Shown here piece by piece: positions 11,969-23,827 of a DNA stretch of 64,000 nucleotides. The stretch is from Persicaria tinctoria. Lineage: Eukaryota > Streptophyta > Magnoliopsida > Caryophyllales > Polygonaceae. A program made the position numbers and the translations under genes. The notes beneath the pieces were generated by a model that was not told the origin of the DNA, made no database searches, and was given only the letters and a program-made list of their open reading frames with translations. The stretch lies in contig JBANSL010000018.1 of assembly GCA_037127255.1 (NCBI GenBank), positions 17,333,175-17,397,174 of the forward strand, read 5' to 3'. Position 1 is the first letter of the stretch. Every line of letters starts with the position of its first letter.

Positions 11969-14900
11969 GGCCATGTTTGGCATAAGCGTTTCACAGCTTT
12001 AGATAAAGCGTTAGATGAAGCGTTTTGAAGACGCTATGAATATCCACGTTTGGCAGTGTAAAAGCATTTTCAGAACGCTCATCTTTCATCCCCCCTGGAA
12101 GCTTTGTAAGCGGTTCATCCGCATCTCCCTGGAGCAAGCGTTGGATGAAATGGTAAAGCGTTTGAGATTGAAAAGGACGATTCATCTGCAGCTCCCTTCA
12201 TCATCACCTATTTCCGTCTCCGTCCTCGGCTCCTCTTTCTCCTTCCATGAGAGGCACAGGACGACGAACGCCACGAGGTTTCTAATCGATTCGATTTCTC
12301 AATAAGGTTTTGAAATCACTAATCTATTTGCTTTGTTTGCAGGGGCTCTTCACAGGTTCCAATTCGCCTTCCCCACCAAACTCTTTCTCTTTCTCTTCAG
12401 GTAAAAACCCCAATTTCGATTTCAATTTCGATTTGCAGCAACCCTGTTATCATCAATTTCGCATTTAATTCTTTGGGTTTTCTTTACATGGCCGATTTTA
12501 GGGTTCTGTACCCTAAAAAATTGCTTGTTTGAGTCATCTGTGAATGGCTTCATGTACTCCTTCCAATTGCTTGTTTGAGTCATCTGTGATTTTTATATGG
12601 CCAATTTAGGGTTCTGTTCTTGAGTCTGAGGAATGGTCTGATTCAATTTAACAAGCGTAGTTTAACAAAGTCTAGCTGGTGCTAATTCAATTTAAACCTA
12701 CCTTGGATTGTATAGAGTGAATTGTAAATGCACTTCCGACCAAAAGCTTAACCAAAGCACTGAATCATTAACATATCAACTGTGAACCTTAAAATTAATT
12801 TATAAAGTTCCCACTCCTTTTCATGGAGTTCAGAAGGGTAAGAAGTAGTATTTGGGTACATTACAGTACTAGAGTGTACCTCCAAGTGGAGGGATTCAAT
12901 GGGGGATTTGTGACTTATCTTGATTGTTGAGTCTGCCTTTGATTCATTTATCTCCTACAAATTTGATTTGTTGACATAAATTGACTCCTTATTTAGGAGT
13001 GATTTTCTCAAATTAGATGCCTGCCAGTTTCTCTTAGAACAGTACTAATAAATTAAACTTATTTTGACCACCAAATCCCATTTTTAGTTGACGAAAATAC
13101 CGCAATTGATGATGGCAAAACAGGCCAGCTCTCTGTAGTCAGCAGATGCACAATAAACATCACAACTCAGCCCTGTCTGATTCATCAAACCCAACACCAA
13201 GAAAAATGCAGCTGCCAATTATGAATATGAGAAAGATCTGGGAAGATGGTGAGTGCTTCACTATCAAAGAATATGAGTAATTTGAACTGATTGATCAATA
13301 TGATATTCTTTCACTTTGAGAAAATGCTGATATTTTTCCATCCATAAAGCCTTCGATCTTCATTTATGACTTGGAGATAGAAAGGGAGTAATTTGAACTG
13401 ATTGAGAAAATGCTGATATTTTTCCAGCCATAAAGCCTTCTTCATTTATGACTTGGTGATTATCTAGGACAATGTGATGTGTTTGCAGTGGATTTGCATC
13501 TGCTGTATCTACCGGGGATTCTTTTTATTGCCTCTCGATAGTATAGTTTTATACGAGGTGATTATCTGTGGACCTATTAGATTTGATCTATCTAGTTTTG
13601 CCTCAGTTTTGGTCTTTTCGGTGGTTATTGGATTTTTGTGAGAGTTTTGCAAATGAATACTGCAATTCATGTTTTATCTCATGTGATACATTCAACTTAG
13701 GAATCAGATTGAGCCTTTGTTTGGGATGATTTTTATTAATCCTTGTCAGCAGCCATGTACAGTTTTGCAAATGAATACTACCTTTACTTTGCGGTTGCAT
13801 ATTTCTCAATCAAATAGTGTGTTGCCAGCAACCCTTGCCTTAGTTGCATATTTCTCAATCATCATCATATATAGTATTTTAAAGCATCCGGTGCATATGC
13901 ACCTACATTTAATCAATTAATGTTGAGACCTTCACTATATAGTCTACATATAGGGGTTAAAAGTGAACCAGGTTCAGTCAAATAATTGAGTTATCAAACT
14001 TGAATGCCCAAAAATCTTCATGCTGTAAATAATAATGGTTCTCTATTATTGCTTATAGTTATCTGCCGAATGAGTTATTTTGATAAGACATATATATCAT
14101 TTAAGTTCAGATTATTATCCATGATGAAACATATATATGTGAAAGCTTCTATGACCCAAAAACTGATGTTCCCAATTTTTTTTTTCCTGTGTTAATTTCT
14201 GTCTGAAATTTGTACTCCTATGAGCATGAAATTTTCTCTAGGACGTGTGAAATTGAGAAGTTGACACTTCATATGATGAATGGAATATTGTCTATATAGC
14301 AACAGCAACAGTAAGAAGAGGAGAAATTTGGCTGGAACCTGACAAACTATCAAGGAGAAAAAGAGAAATTAAGTTGATAGAAAAACCCATACGTTGCCCC
14401 TCTCCACACCCATTTATATCCTGCCCAGTGCCCCAGTTGTACAAATAGCCCCTCTGCTAAATTACACTAACCACTACCTTCTCATTGGCACCCCTTTGCT
14501 AAACATTACTTTCCTAGCAGTTTTCGTAGCAGAAGGTTGTTGCCAGCCCTCTTCCTCAGCCTTCTGATTACCTTTACTTTGCGGAACTGATGTCTAAACC
14601 TCAATAGGAGCAGCTGGTGCATTCTGTATTGTTGTCATACTTAATTTAATACTGTTTTTACAGAAAATGATTGTTTTATAACATGCATATTGCATTTGAG
14701 AAAACAGATTTCATAGCAAACAGCTTGTGCTCAAAATTTCTTGCATTTCTTATACAGAAGGCTATTTGACAGAGATTTATGATTCCGTTGTGCTCAAAAT
14801 ATATGGTTGCTGTCATGATTTAGCTTCAATTGCTGGTAGCTGTGTCCATGAAAGTTAAATCAATTCTGATTCAGTTGTGTCATGATTTAGCTATTTGACT

Positions 14901-16793
14901 GAGATTTATGATGAATTCAGCACACCCATTCATGTGTGTGTATATATATATATATATAACTCAACACACTCATTCATGTATTTGACTGAGATTTCTTGTG
15001 GCCACACATCTAAATATTTTGCTAAATATTGAAGTATCCCCTCACAACCGAGTCTGTGATGAAGAAGATTGAGGTCATATGAGAACCTCCAAAGTAAGAA
15101 ATGAGATAACTAGTTACTGAATACCCAAATGTTGTGACCCAAAAATAGATAATTGACCAATGGTACCTAAGATCGAGCATGAATCAAAACTTGGAGATGA
15201 GTCTAATTACTCGTGTGCCGAATATGACCACAAAACCAAGCTCGATAAAAAAAATATCACTCCTATTTACAATGTATGATTTTGGCTTCAGAGTCGGGCT
15301 TGTTGTTAGACTATAAAGTCATGTATTATTTCTCTTTTGTAAAGGAACTTTATAGCCCGGGTCAAATATGACCGGAATCTAAAGTCATACATCAAATAAA
15401 ATAGATCCATTTTGGCAATTTGACAATTTAATCTTCAAAAAGCTTGGATAATCAATAGTCATGTCAAACAAGATGTTTAATTTTAGAGAAATTTGGAGAA
15501 TTTGTACCCTCTTTAATAATTTTAGTAGTTAATAGACCCCATAATAAGTTTTTTAAGTAAATAGATCTTTTTATTGGTGTTATTACTTGTTTACCCTTAA
15601 ATGATTTAGTTTATTTAAAAAGTAATATAATTAATTAATAAATTTGAAAGCTATTTTAAAAGATCTTGAAAGATAATAACAATATTTTAAAAAAAATCTA
15701 CATTCATATAAGAGCATGTACTGATTTATTATATGACATTTATTAAATAATGGAATTAGGTTTTTTTTTTATTATATACATAAGATTACAATAATCGTAA
15801 CCAATTACAATACATTTACCACAACTACTATATTTATTGTAATAATTAATGTATTACAATAAATACAATTCATTGTATTAAAATATATACTATTTATTGT
15901 ATTATATTAACAATTATAATAAATTATTGTATTATATACAATAATATACATATGTTACGTACTATTTATTTACAATAAATTATCCGCTTTAATACCACAT
16001 GACATCCAAATATAGTATTTATTGTAACTTAGTATGTCATTAGAATAATATTTTACAATAACACTTACTTTTACCTTACAATAAAATTCAGCCTATTGTA
16101 ACACACCAATCATCACGAAACCCTCTCACCACTTCTGTAACATTCCTCCCCCATCAACATATTGACCCTCGTTCAAAATACTTACCCTTTAATGGAGATT
16201 GGTGGATTTAGAGAATGGGTATACCCATCAACATTCATCCCCAATCATCATGTCGACCCGCACGATTGATTGTGAAATCAAATCGACCAGTACAACTGAA
16301 AAACTTACCCCTTGGAACTTCCAAACACGCTTCCCACTCTTCAATGGAGTTTCGGCATGGATTTTAGGGTTGACAAAACATATAGAGTTAACCATTGTTA
16401 CTGGCCGACGAAATTTTATACTCAGCAGTTTCCAAATGCAAAAGATATGGTAGTTATTGAGATCTTTCAATATCCTTTTGTATATATATTTTAAATTTCC
16501 TTCTTTTTTGGTCGGTTATTTTTAATTTCCTATTGTGATTGACAATTGACAAACATGGTTTAATCTAGGGGTATTTATGCCATTTAAAATTTTTAGAGTC
16601 TAGATTACAATAAAAACAATATAGGGGTCTATTTACCTTAATAAATATTGAATAGGGTCTATAGACCCCGTTCACTCTTAATTTTAAGCTAGATTATAAT
16701 CTTAAGTTAGATTAAAATTTTCATCTAAATTATAATCTTAAGCTAAATTATAATCTTAAGCTAGATTAAAAAATGTGCATGCCAAACATGCCC
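11969..16793. mobile_element. PIF/Harbinger-like non-autonomous element, 4.8 kb
   Basis: The left end GGCCATGTTTGGCAT (11969) pairs with the right end ATGCCAAACATGCCC (to 16793), 14 of 15 matching, and both are flanked by TTA (11966-11968 and 16794-16796). A TTA duplication and a GG-starting inverted repeat are typical of PIF/Harbinger and Tourist elements. The left flank matches the MYB upstream segment. No transposase is visible inside. The interior has leader-like sequence with a possible intron (12180-12420) and an AT-rich right arm. Subterminal copies of AAGCTAGATTATAATCTT lie near 16685-16765. It could instead be two separate elements that happen to share ends. Confidence 0.55.
12310..16680. 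other. Interior of the PIF-like element, no gene found
   Basis: No open frame here resembles a known protein. There are near-duplicate phrases (AATTTGAACTGATTGA near 13279 and 13390; the AAAGCCTTC block near 13348 and 13432), a TG/TA microsatellite at about 14935-14960, and a very AT-rich stretch at 15600-16100 built from repeated TTTATTGTAAT-like words. The 12180-12420 part reads like a plant 5' leader and first intron, so capture of a host gene fragment is possible. Confidence 0.4.
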
Positions 16794-16796
16794 TTA

Positions 16797-17880
16797 ACGG
16801 TGGAGTTTTGGGCGTTAGTAGAGGAATGTGGACTGACTGAAATATGCCGTTTATGGGAAGCTGCTTTATGGGGGATAATGGGCGAGGGGAAGGATATATT
16901 GATACAAAAGCGGCGGACATGGTGTTTTGCATTAATGAAACTATGGTTGAGTTAAATGTTCCCGGAAATTCAATTGACACACTTACTCAAGTGCAGGTCG
17001 TACCATATACCTATCTGGTGGGGCTGGAGGAGGTCGTGGAAGAGAGGAGGGCAGAACCGTTTAGGTTGGAGGCAATGTGGTTGAGGGATGAGATTGTTGG
17101 GAGGTAATAGAGAATGGATGGAGGAATTCGGGGACATCCTATAGGCAGGAGGATAGAGGGATAAGCGGGACATGGGCGGATCCTTTAAAGGACTGGGGGT
17201 GGCAGTCGCTCCCCCAATCAAAAATGAAATTTAATATACATATTCCTCTCGTCGATAGTTTCGATTTGATATATTATAAGCTCAAATCCGATAATTGAGT
17301 AAAAAACGTTTCAAGATTGAAGCGATATAAATTATTTTTCACATCATTTACCAAATTAATACACTTCTATATCATACTCATCATTTGTTAAACTTCATAA
17401 CTTAATACTAAAATTAAATCAGAAAAATTCAAATATTGATGATTTTTTCGAAAAAAAAATACTGTAGAGATCAATTATTCGCCCCCTCAACTATACGCTT
17501 CAGGATCCGCAACTGAGCGGGAAGGTGAGGAGATGTGCTGAAGGGTACGTTGAGGGATTGGGATCTGATACGTTTCGAAAATGTTCGACACCAATTGCAG
17601 AAAGTGAGGAGGAGGCTTAAGGAAATCGGAAGGAATGGCGCATGAGAGGAGATCTGGTCAGGGAGAGGAGAAGGCTCGAGAGTAAGGAGAGGAAGTTAAC
17701 GAATCGAGAATGATCGGAGGAGATGATGTGGTTCCAAAGGGTAAGAGGAGGAATAGGGTGACGTGAAGCTGATTGATGATGATATATATCATGGGTGTCT
17801 GAAGCGAGGTCTGTAGAGGGGATGATATCATGGGTCTGAAGCTGATTGATGATGATATCATAGTACTCATGCATGTAGGA
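16797..17880. other. Gene-poor spacer with a possible LINE remnant
   Basis: Around 16965-17105 on the + strand the reading ends in PFRLEAMWLRDE, a wording common in L1-type plant LINE polyproteins, but the open stretch is short and truncated. From 17540 to 17880 there are repeated GATGATATCAT and GAAGCTGATTGATG phrases. No intact gene is seen. Confidence 0.3.
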
Positions 17881-18171
17881 GGTATCCCACTTTTAATTTG
17901 TTTCACTAAAATAAATTATTTAATATATATGTCTGCTTTGTTCAATTCGGACATAGTAATTCATATATATGAGGCATATTCAATTCCACATTACAAAAAC
18001 CAAATTAAATCACAATTATTTTACACACACCATGAATATACATAGCTTGATATATAATTTTTTTTTTTATCAAAATACTCCGTAAGTATTTGATCAAATA
18101 TTCAACAAAGTACTATTTTACAAAACTGAAATCAGAAAACTCATATAATAGGTGTATAATCAAATACATAG

Positions 18172-18321
18172 TACGGTACTAGTACTGTGTAAGGGCTAAT
18201 TAATTGGTTACAATTACAATTTTACTTAATTAATTTGCTGAATACTTACGGTACTAGTACTGTGTAAGGGCTAATTAATTGGTTACAATTACAATTTTAC
18301 TTAATTAATTTGCTGAATACT
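18172..18321 (+). repeat. 75-bp tandem duplication
   Basis: The block starting TACGGTACTAGTACTGTGTA occurs at 18172 and 18247, essentially identical, and runs up to the edge of the following MITE. It is absent in that form from the copy 4 segment, so it arose after the segments separated. Confidence 0.88.
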
Positions 18322-18553
18322 CCCTCCGTTCCAAAATAAGTGTCGTTTGTCTTTTTCTGTACGCTTTTTGAGGAGGTAAAAACACTATAAAATATTATTT
18401 TTTTAATCAATTTTTTTAATAATTTCATAGTCGGTATTCATAAGTATAAATTTATTAAAATAAATTTATTAAAAAAATAATATTTTATATAGTTTTTACC
18501 TCATTAAAATGCGTGCAGAAAAGTCGAACAACTTTATTTTGGAACGGAGGGAG
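18320..18553. mobile_element. Stowaway-like MITE overlapping the end of MYB copy 2
   Basis: Ends CTCCCTCCGTTCCAAAATAA and complement, TA on both sides, fold-back interior. The copy 4 segment at 28634-28640 shows the empty site. The right arm supplies the final codons and the stop of MYB copy 2. Confidence 0.87.
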
Positions 18554-19645
18554 TATTTTTCTTGTGAAACAGGCAGAGAGTGGTAATGTCATGGTTGCTT
18601 TTCCTCTGCTTTGTAGTCCCGCCGGTGTTGGATTTGCAACGAAGAGACGGAGAGTGGTTCTGAGGATGACGACGACTCCCTATTTGGATATGCTTTTTTG
18701 TTTTCACAACTTCTTCCGCTATGCTTTTCCAATAATTGCGCGCTTTTCCGTACCGTTTGATTCCCATCAAGCAGAGCCTACAATTTCATCACAAAATTAA
18801 TTATTTACATATATAAATTATTCCTATTAAAAATATAAAATTCCTCATATTATAATTAACATCAAACCCTAATTAATTATAACTAACAATAGCTAGGGTT
18901 TCAAATCGAAATTAACATCAAGCCCTAATTCTAACTACCAATAGCTAGGGTTTTAACCCGAAATTAACATTAAACCCTAATTAACATCAAACCTTTAATT
19001 TTAACTAACAATTGATTAACATCATCAGATTATAATTCCTCAAATTATTCGTATTAAAAATATACTAAAAACCCGAAATTCGAAACACGTTACGTACCTC
19101 TTGTTCTTCTTTCCTTGTGCATCACTGTCGAGCATTGCTATCGGAGGCTGAGGAGACTTGCCGGACAAGGCAACGTCATTGACGGGTTGTGACGATGATG
19201 ATGTCGAAGGCTGCGTGCTACATATCTCCATAGCGTCCACGATGCTTCCGGTGGCCTCAACACTTGGCTGATCCGATGTTGGGCTGAAGTTGAGGCAAGA
19301 ATCGACCCATCGATTGGTATTGTCTTCGTCGGTGAAGTCGAGAGCTTTGAGATCAAGATCAAGATGCTGATCGGGCGTCATGGAGTAGTTGGAGTTGACG
19401 TTTTCGCCAATCGTCAACGACTTCAAGTCCTCTACGACACGGGCCCGCTCCAGAGGAGGCAGGCCGGTGTCGAAATCAGGGGGGTCCGGATCATCGAAGT
19501 CGCAAGAGTCAACCAACGGCCATTCTAGAATATCGCCGGCGGTGAAACCATCGAAGTGGCCAATGCGGTGGTCTTGTGTCGTCAGAGGATCGAACTCAGG
19601 CATCGCGGCAGAGTTGAAGTTGAAGAGATGATTGTAATTCACCAT
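18534..19645 (-). CDS. MYB array copy 2, diverged MYB-like protein, 263 aa
   Basis: Two exons, 19645-19098 and 18777-18534, joined in frame (donor AG|gtacgt, acceptor tag|GCTC). The N-terminus is acidic and Ser/Pro-rich like the sister copies. Compared with copies 1, 3 and 5, the start of the MYB helix (RWSPEEH) is missing through an in-frame loss, so the conserved first tryptophan is gone. The second half reads LMGIKRYGKARNYWKSIAEE but the SHAQKYF recognition motif is replaced by GSRRHPQNHS. DNA binding by this domain is therefore doubtful. The last six residues (TPSVPK) and the TAA come from the MITE terminus. The frame is open throughout, so it may encode a protein that lacks binding, or be an early pseudogene. 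Confidence 0.72.
18778..19097 (-). other. Intron of MYB copy 2 with telobox-like repeats
   Basis: The intron holds several repeats of the type AACATCAAACCCTAATT and AGCTAGGGTTT, in both orientations of the AAACCCTA word. The same pattern recurs in the introns of copies 3, 4 and 5. AAACCCTA is the plant telobox core, but its meaning inside an intron is not established here. Confidence 0.6.
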
Positions 19646-20106
19646 CGAGAGAGAGAGAGAAGATACCGCAATTGAGATGTGATGATTTGTAATGTGAATT
19701 AAGGTTGATGGTTTATTTGTTTATATGGTTGTTGGGATTAGGGCTAATTTTAATTGCTTGGGCAACAAATAATATATAATAGTATACTATATATTTATGG
19801 AAATAATAAGGAGATTTTGTTGCAAAACAAACAATATATAAAATATTTGGATTGAATTAGGCTTATTACTTACACGCTTAAATTAGATAGATTATATTAA
19901 TATTAATTATCAACTTCGGCCAATATATTAATATTATCAATTTAATTTCCTTGGGATATATGTATAATTTATCCTATATATATATATCTTTTAGTTTTGT
20001 TAACAAATGCGGCGTTTGACCCATTTTTATTCGTTTGACCTTCAAATTAATATTCATGAAGTATGAATTTTAATGGGAGATTTAATCACATCTAATTTAG
20101 TATATA

Positions 20107-20585
20107 CTCTCTCCCGTAAATAAGTGACTTTTTTAAATCATGTACATTTTGGTAGGACGGAAAAATTATATAAATTAAATATTTTTTTAGTTAATTTTTT
20201 TAAAATAATATTATATTTATTATTATTGGTAAGAAGTACTCCCCCGATTTTTAATATAAGGTATTGGACTTTTGTGCACATAGTTTAAGGAGCTAAAAAT
20301 TATATAAAGTATTGATTTTTTTAATTAATTTTTTTTACATTATAGTAATTATTATTAATAAGTATTATAATGTAAAAAAATTTAATTAAAAAAATTAATA
20401 TTTTGTATAGTAAAAGCTCATTAAATTAAGTGCACAAAAGTCAAGTGTCTTATATTTCCAATCGTATGGAGTATGATATTATTTTAAAAAATATTTCAAG
20501 TATATTTATTTTATATAGTTTTTAAAATTAAAAAAAAAACCTGCGTGATCCGAAAAAGTCACTTATTTACCAAAAGAAAATAGAG
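20107..20585. mobile_element. Older MITE carrying a nested MITE (copy 2 segment)
   Basis: Outer ends contain AAATAAGTGACTTTTT and its complement AAAAAGTCACTTATTT. The copy 4 segment holds the same outer element without the inner one (30213-30452). Confidence 0.75.
20239..20471. mobile_element. Stowaway-like MITE nested in an older MITE
   Basis: Ends CTCCCCCGATTTTTAATATAAGG-like on the left (first 20 bases) and a matching complement on the right, with TA on both sides. It resembles the MITE at 10974-11204. The empty site is visible at about 30344 in the copy 4 segment. Confidence 0.78.
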
Positions 20586-20799
20586 GTAGTAATTTTCATT
20601 GGCTAGCTTGTCTTTAATTTCATATATAGCTAATGAATAAATCTCACTCTATATATATCAAGCCTGTTAAGTCGATTGTTTTAGGATATCTGCGCATGTG
20701 CCTAGGCTCCTAGTCCTAGCACATCTGCGCATGTGGGGTTAGTATTATACAAGTGATTGGAGGGTTAGAGTTCGTTGGCCTCTACATGATCTAATATAC

Positions 20800-21489
20800 T
20801 AGGAGTGGGCACAAATCCCGCAAACTCCGTCCCGTCCCGCATCCCGTCCCGATCCCGGTGAGATTTAGGAAAAAAAAATTCAATCCCGTCCCGATCCCGT
20901 CCCGTAAAAATTACGCGGGACGGGATGCGGGACGGAGAGTTCGCATCCCGCAAATCTCGTCCCGTCCCGCATATATATATAATTAAAATTAATAATAATA
21001 TATAAGAATATATTTATATTATAGTTTATACCTTAACTTTTATTTAAACCCAGAATATAAAATAATAATAAAACATTAAAAACATACTGTATCAAATAAG
21101 AATTTTAGTACAAGTAGTTTGACATTAATAGTGATTTCTAACCTACTGTTGTCCTTTAAAAAAAATACAGTGTTTTCCTTTTGGTTGCTATTGTAATTTC
21201 AATCTTGTTCAATTTGTAATGGGATTTTTGTAATACTTGTTGCTACTGTTGTTGTTTTTGTAATGGGATTATTATCATCGATTTTAATTTGCATCTTCCT
21301 AATTGGTATTTTCGGATTGCGTTTTAATTTTTTTTATGAGGGACAAATCCCGTCCCGTGAGGGATAAGACCCGGCGGGATTTGAAAAAAAAATATTCAAT
21401 CTCGTCCCGATCCCGTCCCGCAAAAAATACGAGGGACGGGACGCGAGATTACCCCAATCCCATCCTGTCCCGTCCCATGCCCACCCCTA
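20800..21489. mobile_element. hAT-like non-autonomous element with CCCGTCCC repeats
   Basis: The left end TAGGAGTGGGCA (20800) pairs with the right end TGCCCACCCCTA (to 21489), 11 of 12 matching. The 8 bases on either side (TAATATAC and GTGTATAC) match in 5 to 6 positions, compatible with a decayed 8-bp hAT target duplication. Both subterminal regions are packed with CCCGTCCCG and CGGGACGGG words, and the middle is AT-rich with no transposase. An interior stretch near 21240 repeats TTTGTAATGGGATT. Confidence 0.65.
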
Positions 21490-22230
21490 GTGTATACACA
21501 TTCAGTTGTTCGGGTCGGATTCGAGTATACCCATTTGGATTTGGTTATATATCGGGTCGTGTCAAGGATGGGTAGGGTATGAGTGGGGTTGAGTTTGTCT
21601 ATGTTCGTGTCAAGTATCGGGTTAAAATGGGTCGGACTCGAATTCTGGTTGTGCATGACATGCACTGAATTTTTGAGTTTCGGTCGAGTCTAGATTCAGA
21701 TGGGTTGAGTTGGATTTTCAGGTCGGGTCAGATTTTGCCAGCTATAGAAACTAGTAGAAGAGATAAGAAGATTAGATATTTCACAATGTAGACATTCTTT
21801 GTGCATAACATGATTAGCTATGTGAGAAAATTGTTGTGAATCCATTAGTTATACACACTTCTTTTCTAACTTTTCTTAGTGCTACTTGTTATTAAATGAT
21901 AGTATTTGATTTATATATCTTAATGGACTAAAATTGTTTGTTGATGGCAGATCAATCTCTATAACCATTTTGCAGATTGATCAGCGTCAAAACTAGCATA
22001 CAAATACTTTTATTAGTTCCACTTTTTGTATAGGTTATAAACTATACATGACCATTTTGTAGAACGTTCGTTTTGTAAATCAATTAGTTCGATCGATCAC
22101 ATTTGAGTCAATAGTTATTTTGTAGATGGATAAATTTGGATCTCTCAATGTAATGATTGTTACTTTATGAGTCAATGAAAGAATGTTATTTTAAATCTAT
22201 ATATATGTTGATATTATAATGAATATTTAA
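21490..22230. other. Intergenic stretch with decayed GGGTCGG repeats
   Basis: From 21505 to about 21735 there are repeated, diverged words such as CGGGTCGGATT, ATCGGGT and GGGTCGGACTCG, a pattern typical of old transposon termini. The rest is AT-rich. No gene is visible. Confidence 0.4.
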
Positions 22231-22232
22231 TA

Positions 22233-22485
22233 CTCCATCCATTAAGAAAAACATGTCGTTTTAGGAGTAAAATCTTGTTAAGAAAAACATGTCGTTTTAG
22301 GTATTTTGGTGTTCACTTTCCAAAATTACTCTTGTCTTGATTAGATGTTTGTTAGTTAAAGTTTTCGATAAAGTGAAAAGGTAAAGTAATAATTAGGGGT
22401 ATAAGTGTATTTTTGTTTGCTTTTATTTGCTTTCTTAATAAATGTGAAAATGTCTAAAACGACATGTTTTAATTAACGGATGGAG
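22233..22485. mobile_element. Stowaway-like MITE
   Basis: Ends CTCCATCCATTAAGAAAAAC (left) and a complement ending GGATGGAG (right), TA on both sides, and internal ACATGTCGTTTTAG paired with CTAAAACGACATG. A 30-base stretch near 22273 is duplicated within the left arm. Confidence 0.72.
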
Positions 22486-22879
22486 TATATAGTTATTTAT
22501 ATTACTTCTTCAATTAATATATAATATTGTTCTTATATGAGAATATTTAAATTACTAGTAATAATGTGTCTAATTATGAAAATTAGGTATTTGGTCATAA
22601 ATAAAAAAAACTTATTTGAAAAATTCCAAAACATGAACTCATATCCAGTCGTATAGGTTTACATATATAACAATGTAAGCGCCAACTCTTTAGTTTTCAC
22701 CCATCCCATGAACATTAATTAGTTAATTACTCCGTAAGTAGCTATTTAACACTCTTATCACTTCATACGACGTCGTCTTAGTTTAATTTCCAGCCTTTTC
22801 GCTTATATAATAGGACACCGTTTCGTTTTCAGTGTGAAAGTGGAATATTACTATATACGTAATTACGCAATATTTAACC

Positions 22880-22960
22880 ATTTCGGAATGGCTCACCGGA
22901 AAGGACTTGTGGATAATAGTCATAGGTCCCCGGTTCGAACCCCGGAATGACCGCTCTTTA
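22880..22960 (+). repeat. tRNA-derived SINE-like fragment with A and B boxes
   Basis: A polymerase III A box TGGCTCACCGG at 22889-22899 and a B box GGTTCGAACCCCGG from 22932 have the right order and spacing. The flanking arms do not fold into a tRNA acceptor stem, so it is not a functional tRNA. A short SINE head is the best reading; the 3' boundary is not defined. Confidence 0.5.
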
Positions 22961-23640
22961 TTTACCAATTCAACAAGTAATTACGTAGTATTAGTCTTCA
23001 GGATAATTGAGATCGATTACATTATTGATGAATTATACGTTAGAATGAAATTGTTTATTAATAAAGGTAAGGATTCAATATATCAGATAACTAAATCTGA
23101 TATACTGAAAGACCAGAAAAACTTATAGATAAGCAAACTATATGATATGAGAAGCAGCCGATCAACAAAGAAAAAGGAAGCAATCACCACAAAACACCAT
23201 CGAGAAGTTGGAGAAGAGACGCGGGGATATCAGAAGTGGTCACTAATGTAAGAAACATCACATGAATGACTCATGTGGAACAATCAATGTCTCAAATTTG
23301 AACTCCCTCGCGACCCTTCAGATGTCGATTGTACATCCACGGTTTTTCAAAGCGTCGTTCTAAGAACGGGAGAAAAATGCGAAGTACTAGACATAATAAC
23401 TAGCCTCAAAGGCTTCAAACCCGTTAGAAAATCCGCTATTCTATTTGCTTGTCTCAGAATCTGTCCCCATCGGCACTCAGCAAACTCCTTTGACAGATTC
23501 TCGATCTTCTCTTAGCTGATCACTGAGTTTATCCATCTTTTGCATCTTTAATTAGTATCCTTTTGTATCTTGAATTATATTTCTAATTCAATTGATAGTG
23601 GTTGGTTCACCAACTTGGTTTGTATATATCTTTAGTTATT
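22961..23640. other. Spacer before the copy 3 segment
   Basis: Short open stretches exist (for example 23273-23515) but none resembles a known family. A GATATACTGA/TCAGATAACT area near 23080 is loosely palindromic. No supported gene. Confidence 0.35.
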
Positions 23641-23827
23641 TGATCAAATATTTCACTATTTGCAAAACGTACTGATTCCAGAAAACACATATAGTATATA
23701 TACTCCAATCGATCAACTATACAGTACGTACTTAGCTGTGTAATTAATTAAGGACTTGGTTACAGTTTTACACTACTTAATTTCCAGAATTCCTCGTGAA
23801 ATTGAACATCATAGCTTGAGATGGAGG

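Larger units (their letters stand above)
17880..20650. repeat. Duplicated segment carrying MYB copy 2
   Basis: Begins with the phrase AGGTATCCCAC, as does the copy 4 segment near 28305. It includes MYB copy 2 and ends in the shared phrase GGCTAGCTTGTCTTTAATTTC. Size differences against the copy 4 segment are largely explained by MITE insertions and a 75-bp duplication. Confidence 0.75.

Noticed and set aside
22880..22960. Possible tRNA gene
   Set aside because: A and B boxes are present, but no acceptor stem or complete cloverleaf can be drawn; treated as a SINE-like fragment.
23273..23515. 80-codon open frame as a gene
   Set aside because: No domain, no homology I recognise, and no splice or promoter context.
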